Of a stretch of DNA of 44,271 nt, positions 1 to 8,826 are shown in pieces; position 1 is the first letter of the stretch; each line of letters begins with the position of its first letter. This DNA comes from Betaproteobacteria bacterium (lineage in GTDB: Bacteria; Pseudomonadota; Gammaproteobacteria; Burkholderiales; SG8-39), in contig SHXR01000037.1 of NCBI GenBank assembly GCA_009693235.1, positions 1 through 44,271 on the forward strand, in the 5' to 3' direction. A program made the position numbers and the translations under genes. The notes below the pieces were generated by a model. It was not told the DNA's origin and did no database searches. It worked only from the letters and a program-made list of their open reading frames with translations.

Positions 1-522
1 ATCGCCCACCCATGGTGCGCAGGCCATGGCCTGACTCGCCTTGTCATAGGCGAGCCGCAGATAGACCAGCAAGACGAGCACGCACCCGACCACGACCACC
101 AGTTTGACCGGCCAAATCGGCATGGTGAAATAACCCGAGACACCGATGAACGTCTCGGCCTTGATCGCCTCAATGACCAACGGATAGGCTGCATAGGCAG
201 TGGCCGCGAACAGCACGCTGCCGGCGAGCGCGAATACACTTTCGAGGGCATGCGCGTACGCGGGGCGGCGTCTGCCAAGAAATACGAGGAACGAGTCGGA
301 GCGGATCATCCGGCCGGAGCGCAACGAGTGCGCTAATTGCAGAAAGACGATGGCGATGATCGATGCGCCCACCATCTCCGGCACGCCACGCACCGGTGAG
401 CCCATGCCGCGGCCAATCACGTCGCTCGTGATGAGCACCATGGCCGCGACAATCAACAGCGTCCCGGCGTGATTGAGCCAGCGGCTAATCGCATCGAGCG
501 CCCGCCCGATTGGCTTCATCAT
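1..522 (-). CDS. dctQ: TRAP transporter small permease DctQ (partial)
   Basis: This is the small integral-membrane subunit of a TRAP transporter, which bridges the solute receptor and the large permease in the inner membrane. The reading frame opens at the ATG at 522 and stays open for 174 codons to the window edge without a stop, so the C-terminus is cut. It contains about four hydrophobic segments: one near residues 17-36 (LLIVAAMVLITSDVIGRG), one near 50-63, one near 95-115, and one near 135-155 (KLVVVVGCVLVLLVYL). The charged 'ITSDVIGR' motif in the first helix is typical of DctQ. It lies directly downstream of a dctP-like gene on the same strand, and the large permease is presumably just outside the window. 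Family assignment is firm; the substrate is unknown. Confidence 0.85.
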   Translation of the reverse strand, partial: MMKPIGRALDAISRWLNHAGTLLIVAAMVLITSDVIGRGMGSPVRGVPEMVGASIIAIVFLQLAHSLRSGRMIRSDSFLVFLGRRRPAYAHALESVFALAGSVLFAATAYAAYPLVIEAIKAETFIGVSGYFTMPIWPVKLVVVVGCVLVLLVYLRLAYDKASQAMACAPWVGD

Positions 523-579
523 CGCTTGACGCCCCATCGGCCATTCACGGCGGTCATGGCGGACAAACTCGCAGGGACC

Positions 580-1649
580 CTACTTCTTCACCTCCCAGTT
601 GCGCAATGGTTGCTCGCCTCGCTTGCGAACGCCGGCCAGGTAGTCGTCCAGCACTTGACGCGCCGGCAGGCCCTTCGCTTCGAGGGGTTGCACCCATTCC
701 AGCGCAAGGTCGGGTAGCGTGTTGACCCATTCTTTACGCGCCGCCATATCGAGGGTGGTGATTTTCATGCCGGCTTTGGTCATGGTTTCAACGCCGCTAT
801 TGGCTAGCGCCATCAGACCATCGGCGGTTTTGACGCGATATTCCGCGGCAACGTCCCGCAAGATTTTCTGGACCCCAGGCGGCAACCCGGCCATCGGTTT
901 TTTCGCGATCGCAAGCGCACCGAACACCGCGACGCCAAAGTCGACCTTCAGCATATAGGGGCGACTTCATTCACCTTGCCGACGAATGCCAGCGTCGGCA
1001 AATACATCTGCCCCTCGATGACGCCGGTTTGAATGTCGTTGTAGACCTTGTCCGGCGTATTGACCACCGGAATCACACCGCTCCCTTTCAGCCAGGTGAG
1101 ATTGATGCCGACCCCGCCGATCTTCATGCCTTTCAGGTCGGCCATCTTCTGGATCGGCCTGCGGGTAAACAAATCCAGGCCCTCGATGCCGACGCTCGCC
1201 AGGGGGACGAGACCCGCCTCATCCCACATTTTGGCAAGTGCGGCGTTCGTGACATTGAGCTCGTCCATCACGCCCACCGCATTGTGGAGGCTCAAGGTCG
1301 AGAACGGCGCCGCATAGCTCACCAGCGAGAGCGGTAGACGCGACTGATTGAAGATCGTGCCAAGCATCGTCATATCGGCGAGGCCTTTTTGCAGGCTGTC
1401 CACTTCACTGCCGAACTTGACGATGGTGCCGCCATACGAATCGCTGAAATTGATGCGATGCCCAAGCGGCTGCAAGCGCTTGTTTACTTCGACGAAGAAG
1501 AATTCCTTGGCGACTTTGTTCCACACCGCCAGCGGCGCATGCGGCGACGAATAGGAAAGGTTGAAGGTGGTCGCCTGCGCAAGCGCGCCGGTACCCAGCA
1601 AAGCAGCACCGGCTGCGAATACGAAGCCGCGTCGGACACGATTGAACAT
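580..1649 (-). pseudogene. dctP: TRAP solute receptor DctP, one frameshift
   Basis: This is the periplasmic solute-binding protein of the TRAP system. The ATG at 1649 follows a clear ribosome site (AGGAGA), and the N-terminus (MFNRVRRGFVFAAGAALLG...ALAQA) is a signal peptide. The frame breaks at about 958-961. The first part ends '...VGKVNEVAPI' and the rest, 'MLKVDFGVAVFGALAIAKK...', continues in another frame to the stop at 580. Adding one base to the run of four G (plus strand) restores '...NEVAPYMLKVDFG...', the expected DctP reading, and gives a protein of about 356 residues, the normal size. Everything else looks intact, including a 'Y.DIQTGVIEGQMYLP' segment typical of the ligand-binding region. 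It is either a sequencing deletion or a recent inactivating mutation. It is downstream of the CitE-like lyase and upstream of dctQ. Confidence 0.85.
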
Positions 1650-1721
1650 GCTTTCTCCTGCGAATTGAACGGTGATCCTGGCGCGCAGTCTACTGGCCGG
1701 ACGGAATCGGTGCACGGCCGC

Positions 1722-2579
1722 TCACGACGTGATGCCGAGAATCCGGCGCGCCGCGCGCAGATGCGGGCGGTCGATCATCTTGCCCTCCAGCTTGAACGCA
1801 CCGGTGTTCGGATTCGCCGCGAACGCCGCAACGATCTTTTTCGCCCAACTGATTTCATCTGCACCGGGCGTAAAAGCAGCATTGATCACCGGCACATGTT
1901 TCGGATGAATCGACAGCTTGCCGGTGAAGCCATCGCGCCGTGCCTCGGTGGACTCACGGATGGCGACGTCGATATTATCGATGTCGACGCACACCGTATC
2001 GAAGGCCGGCACACCCGCGTCGGCCGCCGCATAGAGACACATACTCCGGGCGATGCGAAACGCATCGGTGTACACGCCATCCACCATTTTCGTCATCACC
2101 CCAAGATCGGCGGACAGGTCTTCGGCGCCCCAGGTGATGCCCCACAAGCGCGGCGTCACATTGGCGTACGTCCCCAAGCCGAACATGGCGCTACCCAGCT
2201 CAGTGGCGATCGGCAGAATCTTGATGGTGCCTGGTGGAATGGCAGCGGCCGCTTCCAGCGCATCCAGATAGTGCGAGACCTGCCGCAAATCATCGCCGTT
2301 GCGACACTTGGGCAAAAGGATTCCGAACGGTTTGCCCGGCACCACCGCCGCCAGATCATCGACTGACAGCCCGGTATCGAGCGCATTAATCCGCACCCAC
2401 AATTGCTTCCCGGCCGCCCCTTGCGCCAGCATTGCGCGGACCATGCCGCGTGCCGCTGCCTTGGTATCGGGGGCGACCGAGTCCTCCAGATCAAGGATCA
2501 GACCATCCGCATCGCCCGCGGCAGCCTTCTCGAATTTACGCGGGCTATCGCCGGGGACAAACAAGAGCGAGCGGCTCAT
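1722..2579 (-). CDS. CitE-like CoA ester lyase (HpcH/HpaI family)
   Basis: This enzyme belongs to the citrate lyase beta / malyl-CoA lyase family, TIM-barrel enzymes that cleave beta-hydroxyacyl-CoA esters (malyl-, methylmalyl- or citramalyl-CoA) with Mg2+. The 285-residue protein begins MSRSLLFVPGDSPRKFEKA, a signature start of the family, followed by 'ADGLILDLEDSVAPDTK', which carries the acidic metal-binding residues. 'LSIHPKHVPVINAAFTP' near the C-terminus is also typical. The ATG at 2579 overlaps the stop of the upstream MaoC gene as ATGA, so the two are translationally coupled. The MaoC-CitE pair followed by a TRAP transporter suggests hydration and then retro-aldol cleavage of an imported dicarboxylate after CoA activation. 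A CoA transferase or ligase is not in the window. The exact acyl-CoA is not known. Confidence 0.88.
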   Translation of the reverse strand: MSRSLLFVPGDSPRKFEKAAAGDADGLILDLEDSVAPDTKAAARGMVRAMLAQGAAGKQLWVRINALDTGLSVDDLAAVVPGKPFGILLPKCRNGDDLRQVSHYLDALEAAAAIPPGTIKILPIATELGSAMFGLGTYANVTPRLWGITWGAEDLSADLGVMTKMVDGVYTDAFRIARSMCLYAAADAGVPAFDTVCVDIDNIDVAIRESTEARRDGFTGKLSIHPKHVPVINAAFTPGADEISWAKKIVAAFAANPNTGAFKLEGKMIDRPHLRAARRILGITS

Positions 2580-3028
2580 GTTGGTTTTTTCCGCATGAAG
2601 GCAGAGCGTTTGCAGGTCGCGACGATCACATCGTCCTGATTGAGGCACACATGCTCGAACTCGACGATGCCCGCGTCAGACCACGATTTGCTTTCGCGCT
2701 TCGACAACACCTTGGTGCGCGCATGCAGCGTATCGCCATGAAATACCGGCTTGGGAAACTTCACTTCGGTCATGCCAAGATTGCCGATCGTCGTGCCCAC
2801 CGTGGTGTCATTCACCGAGATGCCGATCATCAGGCCAAGCGTGAAAATGCTATTGACCAGGGGTTTTCCGAATTCCGTCTTCGCCGCAAAATGGGCATCG
2901 ATATGCAGCGGCTGCACATTCATCGTCAGACTGGAAAACAGCATGTTGTCCATCTCGGTAACGGTGCGGGTCCACGGATGTTCAAACGTCCGCCCGATCT
3001 CGAATTCCTCAAAGTAAAGCCCTGCCAT
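2576..3028 (-). CDS. MaoC-family enoyl-CoA hydratase
   Basis: This is a 150-residue hot-dog-fold hydratase that adds water to enoyl-CoA esters, for example mesaconyl-CoA. It reads MAGLYFEEFEIGRTFEHPWTR at the start, and residues about 30-50 carry the MaoC pattern with 'QPLHIDAHFAA', whose Asp and His fit the hydratase 2 catalytic motif (N/D-x-H-x-D/A). It continues 'GKPLVNSIFTLGLMIGISV' and 'PKPVFHGDTLHARTKVLS', both characteristic. I chose the ATG at 3028 because the longer frame upstream has no family similarity and only this start gives the usual N-terminus. It is the first gene of the four-gene minus-strand operon and overlaps the CitE-like gene by four bases. The presence of a hydratase next to a CoA lyase points to mesaconyl-CoA to methylmalyl- or citramalyl-CoA chemistry, which is inference. 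Confidence 0.88.
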   Translation of the reverse strand: MAGLYFEEFEIGRTFEHPWTRTVTEMDNMLFSSLTMNVQPLHIDAHFAAKTEFGKPLVNSIFTLGLMIGISVNDTTVGTTIGNLGMTEVKFPKPVFHGDTLHARTKVLSKRESKSWSDAGIVEFEHVCLNQDDVIVATCKRSAFMRKKPT

Positions 3029-3181
3029 GTCGCCCCCGTGTTGGCCAAACGCGTGATAGGTCGAGATGTTACCCCGCCTGCGCCAAAGGAATGTCGCCAC
3101 CGGGGCGCGAAAGTCCTTGCAGACGGCGCCGAACGCCCCCATGTTGTCGCTATTCACCAACCCAATCGGATGCTTCGGGTC

Positions 3182-4006
3182 ATGAATCCTCGCACGCTTG
3201 CCATCGCGCTTCCCCTCCTCTTTGCATGCTCAATAGCCATTGCCCAACCGGCCGCCAAGGGTGATGGCGTGCAAGTGAGCAATCCTTCGGTGCTGCGCAA
3301 ACTCATTCCCGCTGAGCGGCTGGAGCACACCGCCACCGAGCAGTACCAACAACTCACTGCCGGTGCGCGGCGGCAAGGCGCCCTGGCACCCGCCAATCAT
3401 CCGCAGGTCATGCGTCTGCGCGCGATTGCCGAGCGGATCATCAAACACGCTCCCCGCTTCAATCCGGATGCCACCAGCTGGAAATGGGAAGTCAATCTGA
3501 TCGGCTCCAAGCAGATCAACGCTTTTTGCATGCCAGGCGGCAAGATCGCGTTCTATACCGGCATTCTCGAGACGCTGCGCCTCACCGATGATGAAGTGGC
3601 GATCGTCATGGGGCATGAAGTCGCGCACGCCTTGCGCGAGCATTCGCGCGAGCGGCTGGCCAAGAACAGCATCACCCGATTCGGGACCGCGATTGTCGGG
3701 GCAGTCATCAGTGGCGGGCGCTATGCCGATGTCATCAACCAGGCGGGCAGTCTGGCGACGCTCAAATTCTCGCGCGACAACGAAACCGATGCCGATGTGG
3801 TGGGCCTGGATCTGGCCGCACGCGCCGGCTTCGATCCGCGCGCAGGCGTCACGCTCTGGCGAAAAATGACCACGGCCAGCAAGAATGCGCCGCCACAGTT
3901 CCTATCGACACATCCCACCGGCCCCAATCGCATCAAGGAAATAGAGCGGCACCTGGCCGAGGTCATGCCGCTTTACGAGCGCAGCCGCGGCAGCGAATCC
4001 CGCTAG
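3182..4006 (+). CDS. Exported M48-family zinc metallopeptidase
   Basis: This is a periplasmic zinc protease of the M48 (HtpX/LoiP/BepA-like) family, likely involved in envelope protein quality control. The 274-residue protein has an N-terminal signal sequence (MNPRTLAIALPLLFACSIAIA). The catalytic HExxH motif is H145-E-V-A-H149 in 'VMGHEVAHALREHSRERL', and the third zinc ligand is probably E201 in 'FSRDNETDADVVGLD'. The C-terminal 'STHPTGPNRIKEIE' is also standard for the family. No TPR repeats are present, so it resembles LoiP/YcaL more than BepA. An alternative start lies at 3170 (four residues longer); neither has a strong ribosome site. It is divergent from the MaoC operon across about 150 bases and convergent with the membrane protein that ends 18 bases downstream. 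Confidence 0.92.
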   Translation: MNPRTLAIALPLLFACSIAIAQPAAKGDGVQVSNPSVLRKLIPAERLEHTATEQYQQLTAGARRQGALAPANHPQVMRLRAIAERIIKHAPRFNPDATSWKWEVNLIGSKQINAFCMPGGKIAFYTGILETLRLTDDEVAIVMGHEVAHALREHSRERLAKNSITRFGTAIVGAVISGGRYADVINQAGSLATLKFSRDNETDADVVGLDLAARAGFDPRAGVTLWRKMTTASKNAPPQFLSTHPTGPNRIKEIERHLAEVMPLYERSRGSESR

Positions 4007-4024
4007 CTTGGAACGACCGCCTAC

Positions 4025-6076
4025 CTACTTCAATATCTTGAACAGATTGTGATGGTGGTCGGTGAAGGTCGGCAAGGCTTTGTTATCCTCGATCGGCGTG
4101 GCGACCTCCTTCAGCCGCGGCGCTTCTAACAAGGCCTTGTTCCTGGTGACGAGCACCTGATCGGTCGAGGAATACCAATAGGCGGTTCCGCTTTGATGGT
4201 CCGGCGAATCGGAAACCAGCACCGCCTCCATGCCGACTTCCATGGCGAGCCGCTTGATCACCGGCATCAGATTGACATACCGGTTCGTTGCTTGAAATAC
4301 GATCACGCCGTCTTCGGCAAGGTGCTTTACATACAACTGCATCGCCTCGCGCGTGACCAGATGCATCGGAATGGAATCGCCTGAAAACGCGTCGATGCCA
4401 AGGATGTCGTACTGGCGAGGCGGCGATTCACGTTCGAGGCTAAGACGCCCGTCACCCATGATCAATTGCGTCTTGGCTTGCGTGTCCTTGAGGAAGGTGA
4501 ACTCACGCTGGGCAAGATCGACGACGGTCGGGCTGATTTCGTAAAACACCAGCGTATCGCCCGGACGCCCGTACGCGGCAATCACGCCGGCACCCAAGCC
4601 GATGACACCGATATTGCGGGGTTTATCCGCCGGCAGGCTGGCGAACAAACGTCCATAGCCTGAGGTTGGCCCGAAATAATCGCTCGCGGTGTTCTTGAAA
4701 TCATCGCCCAACAACTGGCCGCCGTGCACGATGCTCCCATGCAACATGGCACGGTAGGGCACCGGGGTGGCGCGGTCGCGCGTGCGCACGACGCCGTAGA
4801 AATCACGCGCCATCAGACGCACATCATCGAGATAATCACGCACGCCCTCGCCAAACAAAAAGGCCGTCAGGATCGCCGCACCAAGCGTAATCACTCTTGC
4901 CACCATCCCGCTCACCTGGAAGAACAGCACGAGCGCCAGCGCAACCAGTGCAATGCCAATCTCGAAGTAACCGCGCAAGGTGAGCGGCGCAACGATCGCA
5001 ATCAGCACCGCGCCGATGGCCCCACCCAGCGACAACATCAGATAAAAGCGCGTAAGAAAACGCGGATCGGGCTTCAAGCGCGCGAGTTCTCCATGGCAGA
5101 ACATGCAGGCGACAAAAAGACCCGAAAAATAAAGAATTGCCGCGAACTCCAGATCATGGCTTGGAATGTAATGCGCCATCGCCGGAATCCCCGGGATAAG
5201 GAGCGCAATGAACAACCAGCGCTTGTACCAGCGCGGATGATCGAAACAGAGAATGAACGTGATGAGATAAAGCGAGAGCGGCAGTACCCATAGAAACGGC
5301 ACACTGGAAATATTCTGCGTGACATGGTTGGTAATGGCCAACAACATGACCGAGCCCATCGCCGACAAAACGAGCCACAGGAGCTGCAATAACAGGGTGG
5401 GGGCCGGCGCGTTACTGATCGAAGCGGTGGCCTCTTTGGCGACGCCCGCATGTTCTGACGCACGCAGCGACATCCAACCGGTACCGGCGCAGATCACGAC
5501 AAACACGACATAAAGCCCCGACCATGTCCAGCCGAGTTCAGGCAACGAGAGAAATGGCTCCAGCAGCACCGGGAAGCCGAGCAACGCCAAGAGCGAGGCA
5601 AAATTAGAAAGGGCAAACAGGCGATACGGCACCGCTGCCTCGAAACGGCGCCAGTACCACGCTTGCAACAAAGGGGTTGTCGTCGCGAGCAGAAAATACG
5701 GCAGGCCAATCGTAACAAGCAGCAGCAACAAGATACGGCCGATCGGTTCTTCCTCACCGCTTGGTTTCCATCCGGTCGACGCGATGATGGGCAAGGTGGC
5801 GAGCGAAAGTAACAGGAGCGCAATGTGCAAAATGGTCTGCTTGCGCAGCCCCAAACGATTGGTCACATCCGCATACGCGTAGCCTGCCAGAAGAGTGCTT
5901 TGAAAGAAGACAAGGCAAGTGGTCCACACCGCTGCCGAGCCGCCGAACCAGGGAAGAATTTGCTTTGCAATGATCGGCTGGACCAGGAAGAGGAGAAAAG
6001 CCGAGAGAAAAATGGTGATCGCGTAGGGTTTGATCGACCCCAATCGGGCGGCGAACGCTTGCTGGATGGCTGGCAT
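4025..6076 (-). CDS. Fused membrane protein / spermidine synthase-like protein
   Basis: This is a large polytopic membrane protein whose C-terminal domain resembles the aminopropyltransferase (spermidine synthase) Rossmann fold. From the ATG at 6076 it is 683 residues. The first 400 or so residues contain roughly ten hydrophobic helices (for example 'AITIFLSAFLLFLVQPIIAK' and 'ILLLLLVTIGLPYFLLATTT'). The soluble domain follows with 'NIGVIGLGAGVIAAYG' (cofactor-binding glycine loop), 'DTLVFYEISPTVVDLA', and 'YDILGIDAFSGDSIPMHL', which contains the D-x-FSxDxxP motif of polyamine synthases. A frame extension to a TTG at 6163 is possible but has no ribosome site. Proteins of this type are widespread and their substrates unproven; a role in polyamine synthesis should not be assumed. 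It stands alone, convergent with the M48 peptidase. Confidence 0.85.
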   Translation of the reverse strand: MPAIQQAFAARLGSIKPYAITIFLSAFLLFLVQPIIAKQILPWFGGSAAVWTTCLVFFQSTLLAGYAYADVTNRLGLRKQTILHIALLLLSLATLPIIASTGWKPSGEEEPIGRILLLLLVTIGLPYFLLATTTPLLQAWYWRRFEAAVPYRLFALSNFASLLALLGFPVLLEPFLSLPELGWTWSGLYVVFVVICAGTGWMSLRASEHAGVAKEATASISNAPAPTLLLQLLWLVLSAMGSVMLLAITNHVTQNISSVPFLWVLPLSLYLITFILCFDHPRWYKRWLFIALLIPGIPAMAHYIPSHDLEFAAILYFSGLFVACMFCHGELARLKPDPRFLTRFYLMLSLGGAIGAVLIAIVAPLTLRGYFEIGIALVALALVLFFQVSGMVARVITLGAAILTAFLFGEGVRDYLDDVRLMARDFYGVVRTRDRATPVPYRAMLHGSIVHGGQLLGDDFKNTASDYFGPTSGYGRLFASLPADKPRNIGVIGLGAGVIAAYGRPGDTLVFYEISPTVVDLAQREFTFLKDTQAKTQLIMGDGRLSLERESPPRQYDILGIDAFSGDSIPMHLVTREAMQLYVKHLAEDGVIVFQATNRYVNLMPVIKRLAMEVGMEAVLVSDSPDHQSGTAYWYSSTDQVLVTRNKALLEAPRLKEVATPIEDNKALPTFTDHHHNLFKILK

Positions 6077-6253
6077 GAGTGTGAGGGCGAAAAGGGAAGC
6101 GACCGGAAAAAGCGCGCGATCATACTCGGAAATGGGCGACCATCCCTGCACCAACCGGCACAACGGGTAAAGGCAAGCGACCGGCGCAAAGAATACGACA
6201 GAGCACGCAACGCCGTCGCAACGTACATGGTTGACCGCGCACCGAATTGTCGA

Positions 6254-7228
6254 TCAATCGATCCGGATGCCGATGTCTTGCGCGAGTTCCGCATTCTTTT
6301 CGAAGTCGGCACGGATCGCCGCCGAGAATTCGGCCGGCGTGGTGATCCAGGGTTCGACGCCGCCCGCGGCCTTGAGCCGCTCAACGATATCCGGATGCCG
6401 CAGCACTTTGGCGATTTCGGCGCGCAACTGCAGCAGGACGGGCTCAGGCATTCCCACCGGCCCCAAGATCGCATACCACTGGGTCATCTCAAAGCCCGGG
6501 AACATCTCGGCAATCGTTGGTACGTCGGGCAGGATGCCGGAACGCGAACGGCCGGTGTAGGCAATGGCGCGTAACTTTCCGGCGCGAATCTGCTGGGCAG
6601 TCGAGGTGCCGGACATCATCGCCGACACTTCACCGGCCACGGTAGCGGTGGTTGCCGGGGACCCACCCTTGTACGGCACATGCACCATCTCAAACCCGGC
6701 GCGCGCCTTCAAACGCTCCATGGTCAGATGATGCTGGCTGCCATTGCCGCCCGAGGCGTATTGCAGCGGCGGCTGGGCTTTTTTGGCGAGTTCGATGAAT
6801 TCGGCCAATGTCTTGGCCGCGACCTGCGGATGCAGCGCCAGAAAAAAACCGTTTGATACCAGGCTTGCGACCGGCGTCAAATCCTTGAGCGGATCAAATG
6901 GCATCTTGCGATAAAGATGGGGATTGATCGTGAGCAAGCTGTCCATGCCAAGCAGCAAGGTATAGCCATCTGCCGGGGCGCGAACGACGAACTCGCCCGC
7001 GACGATGCCATTCCCGCCGACGCGATTTTCAACGATAACCTGTTGCCCGGAGCCCTCGAAGAGTTTGCTCGCCACCAACCGCCCGATGATGTCCGGTCCA
7101 CCACCGGGTGGAATCGGCGCAACGAATCGGATCGGTTTCGACGGGTATTGTGCAACCGCCGGTAGGGCAATCGCCAGACCGCTAACGGCGCATGCGAGCC
7201 AGCGCGTCACCGCCTGCAGCGATGCCAT
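6254..7228 (-). CDS. Bug/TctC-type solute-binding protein
   Basis: This is a periplasmic receptor of the tripartite tricarboxylate transporter (Bug) family, 324 residues. It has a signal peptide ending 'GLAIALPAVAQ', then the family hallmarks 'YPSKPIRFVAPIPPGGGPD', 'VENRVGGNGIVAGEFV...PADGYTLLLG', 'YRKMPFDPLKDLTPVA' and 'HVPYKGGSPA', which shape the ligand pocket. The ATG at 7228 has a GGGAG about ten bases upstream and lies inside the end of the upstream haem-oxygenase-like gene (47-base overlap). A GTG at 7210 is an alternative that would shorten the overlap and still give a good signal peptide. No TctA or TctB membrane genes are nearby, as is common for the expanded Bug family in Burkholderiales. 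The ligand is unknown. Confidence 0.9.
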   Translation of the reverse strand: MASLQAVTRWLACAVSGLAIALPAVAQYPSKPIRFVAPIPPGGGPDIIGRLVASKLFEGSGQQVIVENRVGGNGIVAGEFVVRAPADGYTLLLGMDSLLTINPHLYRKMPFDPLKDLTPVASLVSNGFFLALHPQVAAKTLAEFIELAKKAQPPLQYASGGNGSQHHLTMERLKARAGFEMVHVPYKGGSPATTATVAGEVSAMMSGTSTAQQIRAGKLRAIAYTGRSRSGILPDVPTIAEMFPGFEMTQWYAILGPVGMPEPVLLQLRAEIAKVLRHPDIVERLKAAGGVEPWITTPAEFSAAIRADFEKNAELAQDIGIRID

Positions 7229-7907
7229 TGAGATAGTGCTCCCATACGTATAGATTGCGTTCACATGCGGCGACCACCGCATCTTCCATATGCAACTCGC
7301 GGGCAAATCGTTCGACCGCCTGCCAGCCCATGTTTGAGTGTAAGATGTCGGCTTCCTCATGTAATGTGAAGAATTTCATCTCGTCATTGGTGAGCTCAAA
7401 GAGCCGCCCCCAGCGCTGGCGCTCAACGCCGAACCAGCCGCGCCGCTTGAACAATCCAGTGCCATATCCCGGCACGTTCACGCGCTCGGCGCAGGTGTTG
7501 GCGACAATACCTTCGAGCCAGTGCTTATTCGCCATCAACCCTTCCCAGGCCGCCCAACAAAGTTGCGTCGACGGCAGTGGCGTGGCCTTTTGCAACTGCG
7601 CGCGCTTCAGTCCGATGCGCACGCCGAGATCTTCGAGAATCTGCCAATGGGCACGACCGCCGCCGTGCTCGTGATCGGCAATCACCTCTTCACTGCACGC
7701 CTTCAAGATACGAATGCGCGTGTCCCAATCGGTGCAATTGGTCGCGACCTTGAGTTTCAAAACGGAATTGCGCTGGCGGGTATTCAGCTGGTGTTGCATC
7801 GCGAACATCTGCGCCCGCCCCTTGGTCATTGGCTCGCGAAAAAACCGACAGCGCAAGACAAAGTCATTGACGACGGCGTCCAAACGCCGAACGACGCTTC
7901 TTGGCAT
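7182..7907 (-). CDS. Iron-containing redox enzyme (haem-oxygenase-like fold)
   Basis: The protein has 241 residues and is all-alpha. It resembles the TenA/PqqC/haem-oxygenase-like di-metal oxidase group, usually annotated as iron-containing redox enzyme family. Candidate metal-binding residues are H39 in 'FAMQHQLNTRQR', E74 and H79/H81 in 'CSEEVIADHEHGGG', E142 in 'CAERVNVPGYG', and E184/E185 and H190 in 'LHEEADILHSNMGW'. This Glu/His spacing across the helices is what the family uses for two irons. Known members carry out oxidative chemistry on small amines or fatty acids, but the substrate here cannot be inferred. The ATG at 7907 is chosen because upstream sequence has no similarity. Its 3' end overlaps the Bug receptor gene, so the two are probably co-translated. 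It is divergent from the alpha/beta hydrolase. Confidence 0.78.
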   Translation of the reverse strand: MPRSVVRRLDAVVNDFVLRCRFFREPMTKGRAQMFAMQHQLNTRQRNSVLKLKVATNCTDWDTRIRILKACSEEVIADHEHGGGRAHWQILEDLGVRIGLKRAQLQKATPLPSTQLCWAAWEGLMANKHWLEGIVANTCAERVNVPGYGTGLFKRRGWFGVERQRWGRLFELTNDEMKFFTLHEEADILHSNMGWQAVERFARELHMEDAVVAACERNLYVWEHYLNGIAAGGDALARMRR

Positions 7908-8037
7908 GATTGGGGCGGCTCCAGGTGATGTAGGGCGCGATTCTACGCTGAGCGCTCCGGCCGCTCGCGTCGAGATTGACAATCGCCCGCCGACAGCATA
8001 AACAGACAACCGAATCCCTTAACCAAGATTGAATGGC

Positions 8038-8826
8038 ATGACCACCTCCTTCACCTCCGAAGTCCACACCATTGACGGTTGCCGCGTTTCGCTCAAGCGC
8101 GGCGGCAAGGGCCCAACGCTCCTATTTCTGCACGGTGCAGCCGGCGCGGCGATGGTGCAACCTTTCATGACCGAGCTCGCCAAATCATATGAAGTGCTGG
8201 TCCCTGAGCATCCCGGTTATGGCGCCTCGGGGGAACCGGACTGGATGGACAACATCCATGATCTTGCCTACTTCTATCTCGACTTCATGGCCCTGCTGAA
8301 GCTCGACAATGTCACGGTGATCGGCAGCTCGATCGGCGGTTGGCTTGCCCTCGAGATTGCGGTGCGAAGCGCTGAGCGCATCCGTGCGATGAGTCTGGTG
8401 GGTCCGTCCGGCATTCATGTGCAGGGCATCAAACGTGGCGATCTGTTTCTTTGGACGCCGGAAGAACGGGTGCGAAACCTGTTCGCCGATCAGTCGATCG
8501 CCGATCGGCTGCTGGCCGTCCCGCCCACGCCCGAGTTCATTGAAACTGCGATCAAGAACATGCACACCACCGCCAAACTCGTCTGGGAGCCACGCCTGTT
8601 TGATCCGCATTTGCACAAGTGGCTGCATCGCGTGAAAGTGCCGACGCAAATCGTGTGGGGTGAGAACGATAAGATTCTCCCGGTCGGTTATGCCGCAGGC
8701 TTCAAGAAATTGATTCCGCATGCACGCGTCGACATCTTGCCGAATTGTGGCCATCTGCCGCAAACCGAGCAGCCCGAACAATTCGTGAAGCTGTTTCGAG
8801 AATTTGCCGCCGCGATCAAGGCATGA
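8038..8826 (+). CDS. Alpha/beta hydrolase, meta-cleavage-hydrolase type
   Basis: This is a 262-residue cytoplasmic serine hydrolase. The oxyanion region is 'LLFLHGAAGAAMVQPF', and the catalytic triad is readable as S98 in 'VIGSSIGGW', D211 in 'IVWGENDKILP' and H239 in 'LPNCGHLPQTEQPEQF'. The overall pattern, including 'EHPGYGASGEPDWM', is typical of C-C bond hydrolases acting on ring-cleavage products, though many esterases look the same. The ATG at 8038 gives the natural N-terminus; a TTG three codons upstream is less likely. The stop overlaps the start of the RidA-like gene (ATGA), so the two are coupled. In known pathways a meta-cleavage hydrolase plus a RidA-like deaminase act on 2-aminomuconate-type intermediates, which is a reasonable but unproven reading. 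Confidence 0.85.
   Translation: MTTSFTSEVHTIDGCRVSLKRGGKGPTLLFLHGAAGAAMVQPFMTELAKSYEVLVPEHPGYGASGEPDWMDNIHDLAYFYLDFMALLKLDNVTVIGSSIGGWLALEIAVRSAERIRAMSLVGPSGIHVQGIKRGDLFLWTPEERVRNLFADQSIADRLLAVPPTPEFIETAIKNMHTTAKLVWEPRLFDPHLHKWLHRVKVPTQIVWGENDKILPVGYAAGFKKLIPHARVDILPNCGHLPQTEQPEQFVKLFREFAAAIKA

Noticed and set aside
1389..2366. A 325-codon open frame on the plus strand
   Set aside because: It runs across both the dctP and CitE genes on the opposite strand and does not resemble a protein.
6077..6163. A longer N-terminus for the spermidine-synthase-like membrane protein from a TTG
   Set aside because: There is no ribosome site, and the extra residues add nothing typical of the family; the ATG at 6076 is preferred, though not certain.
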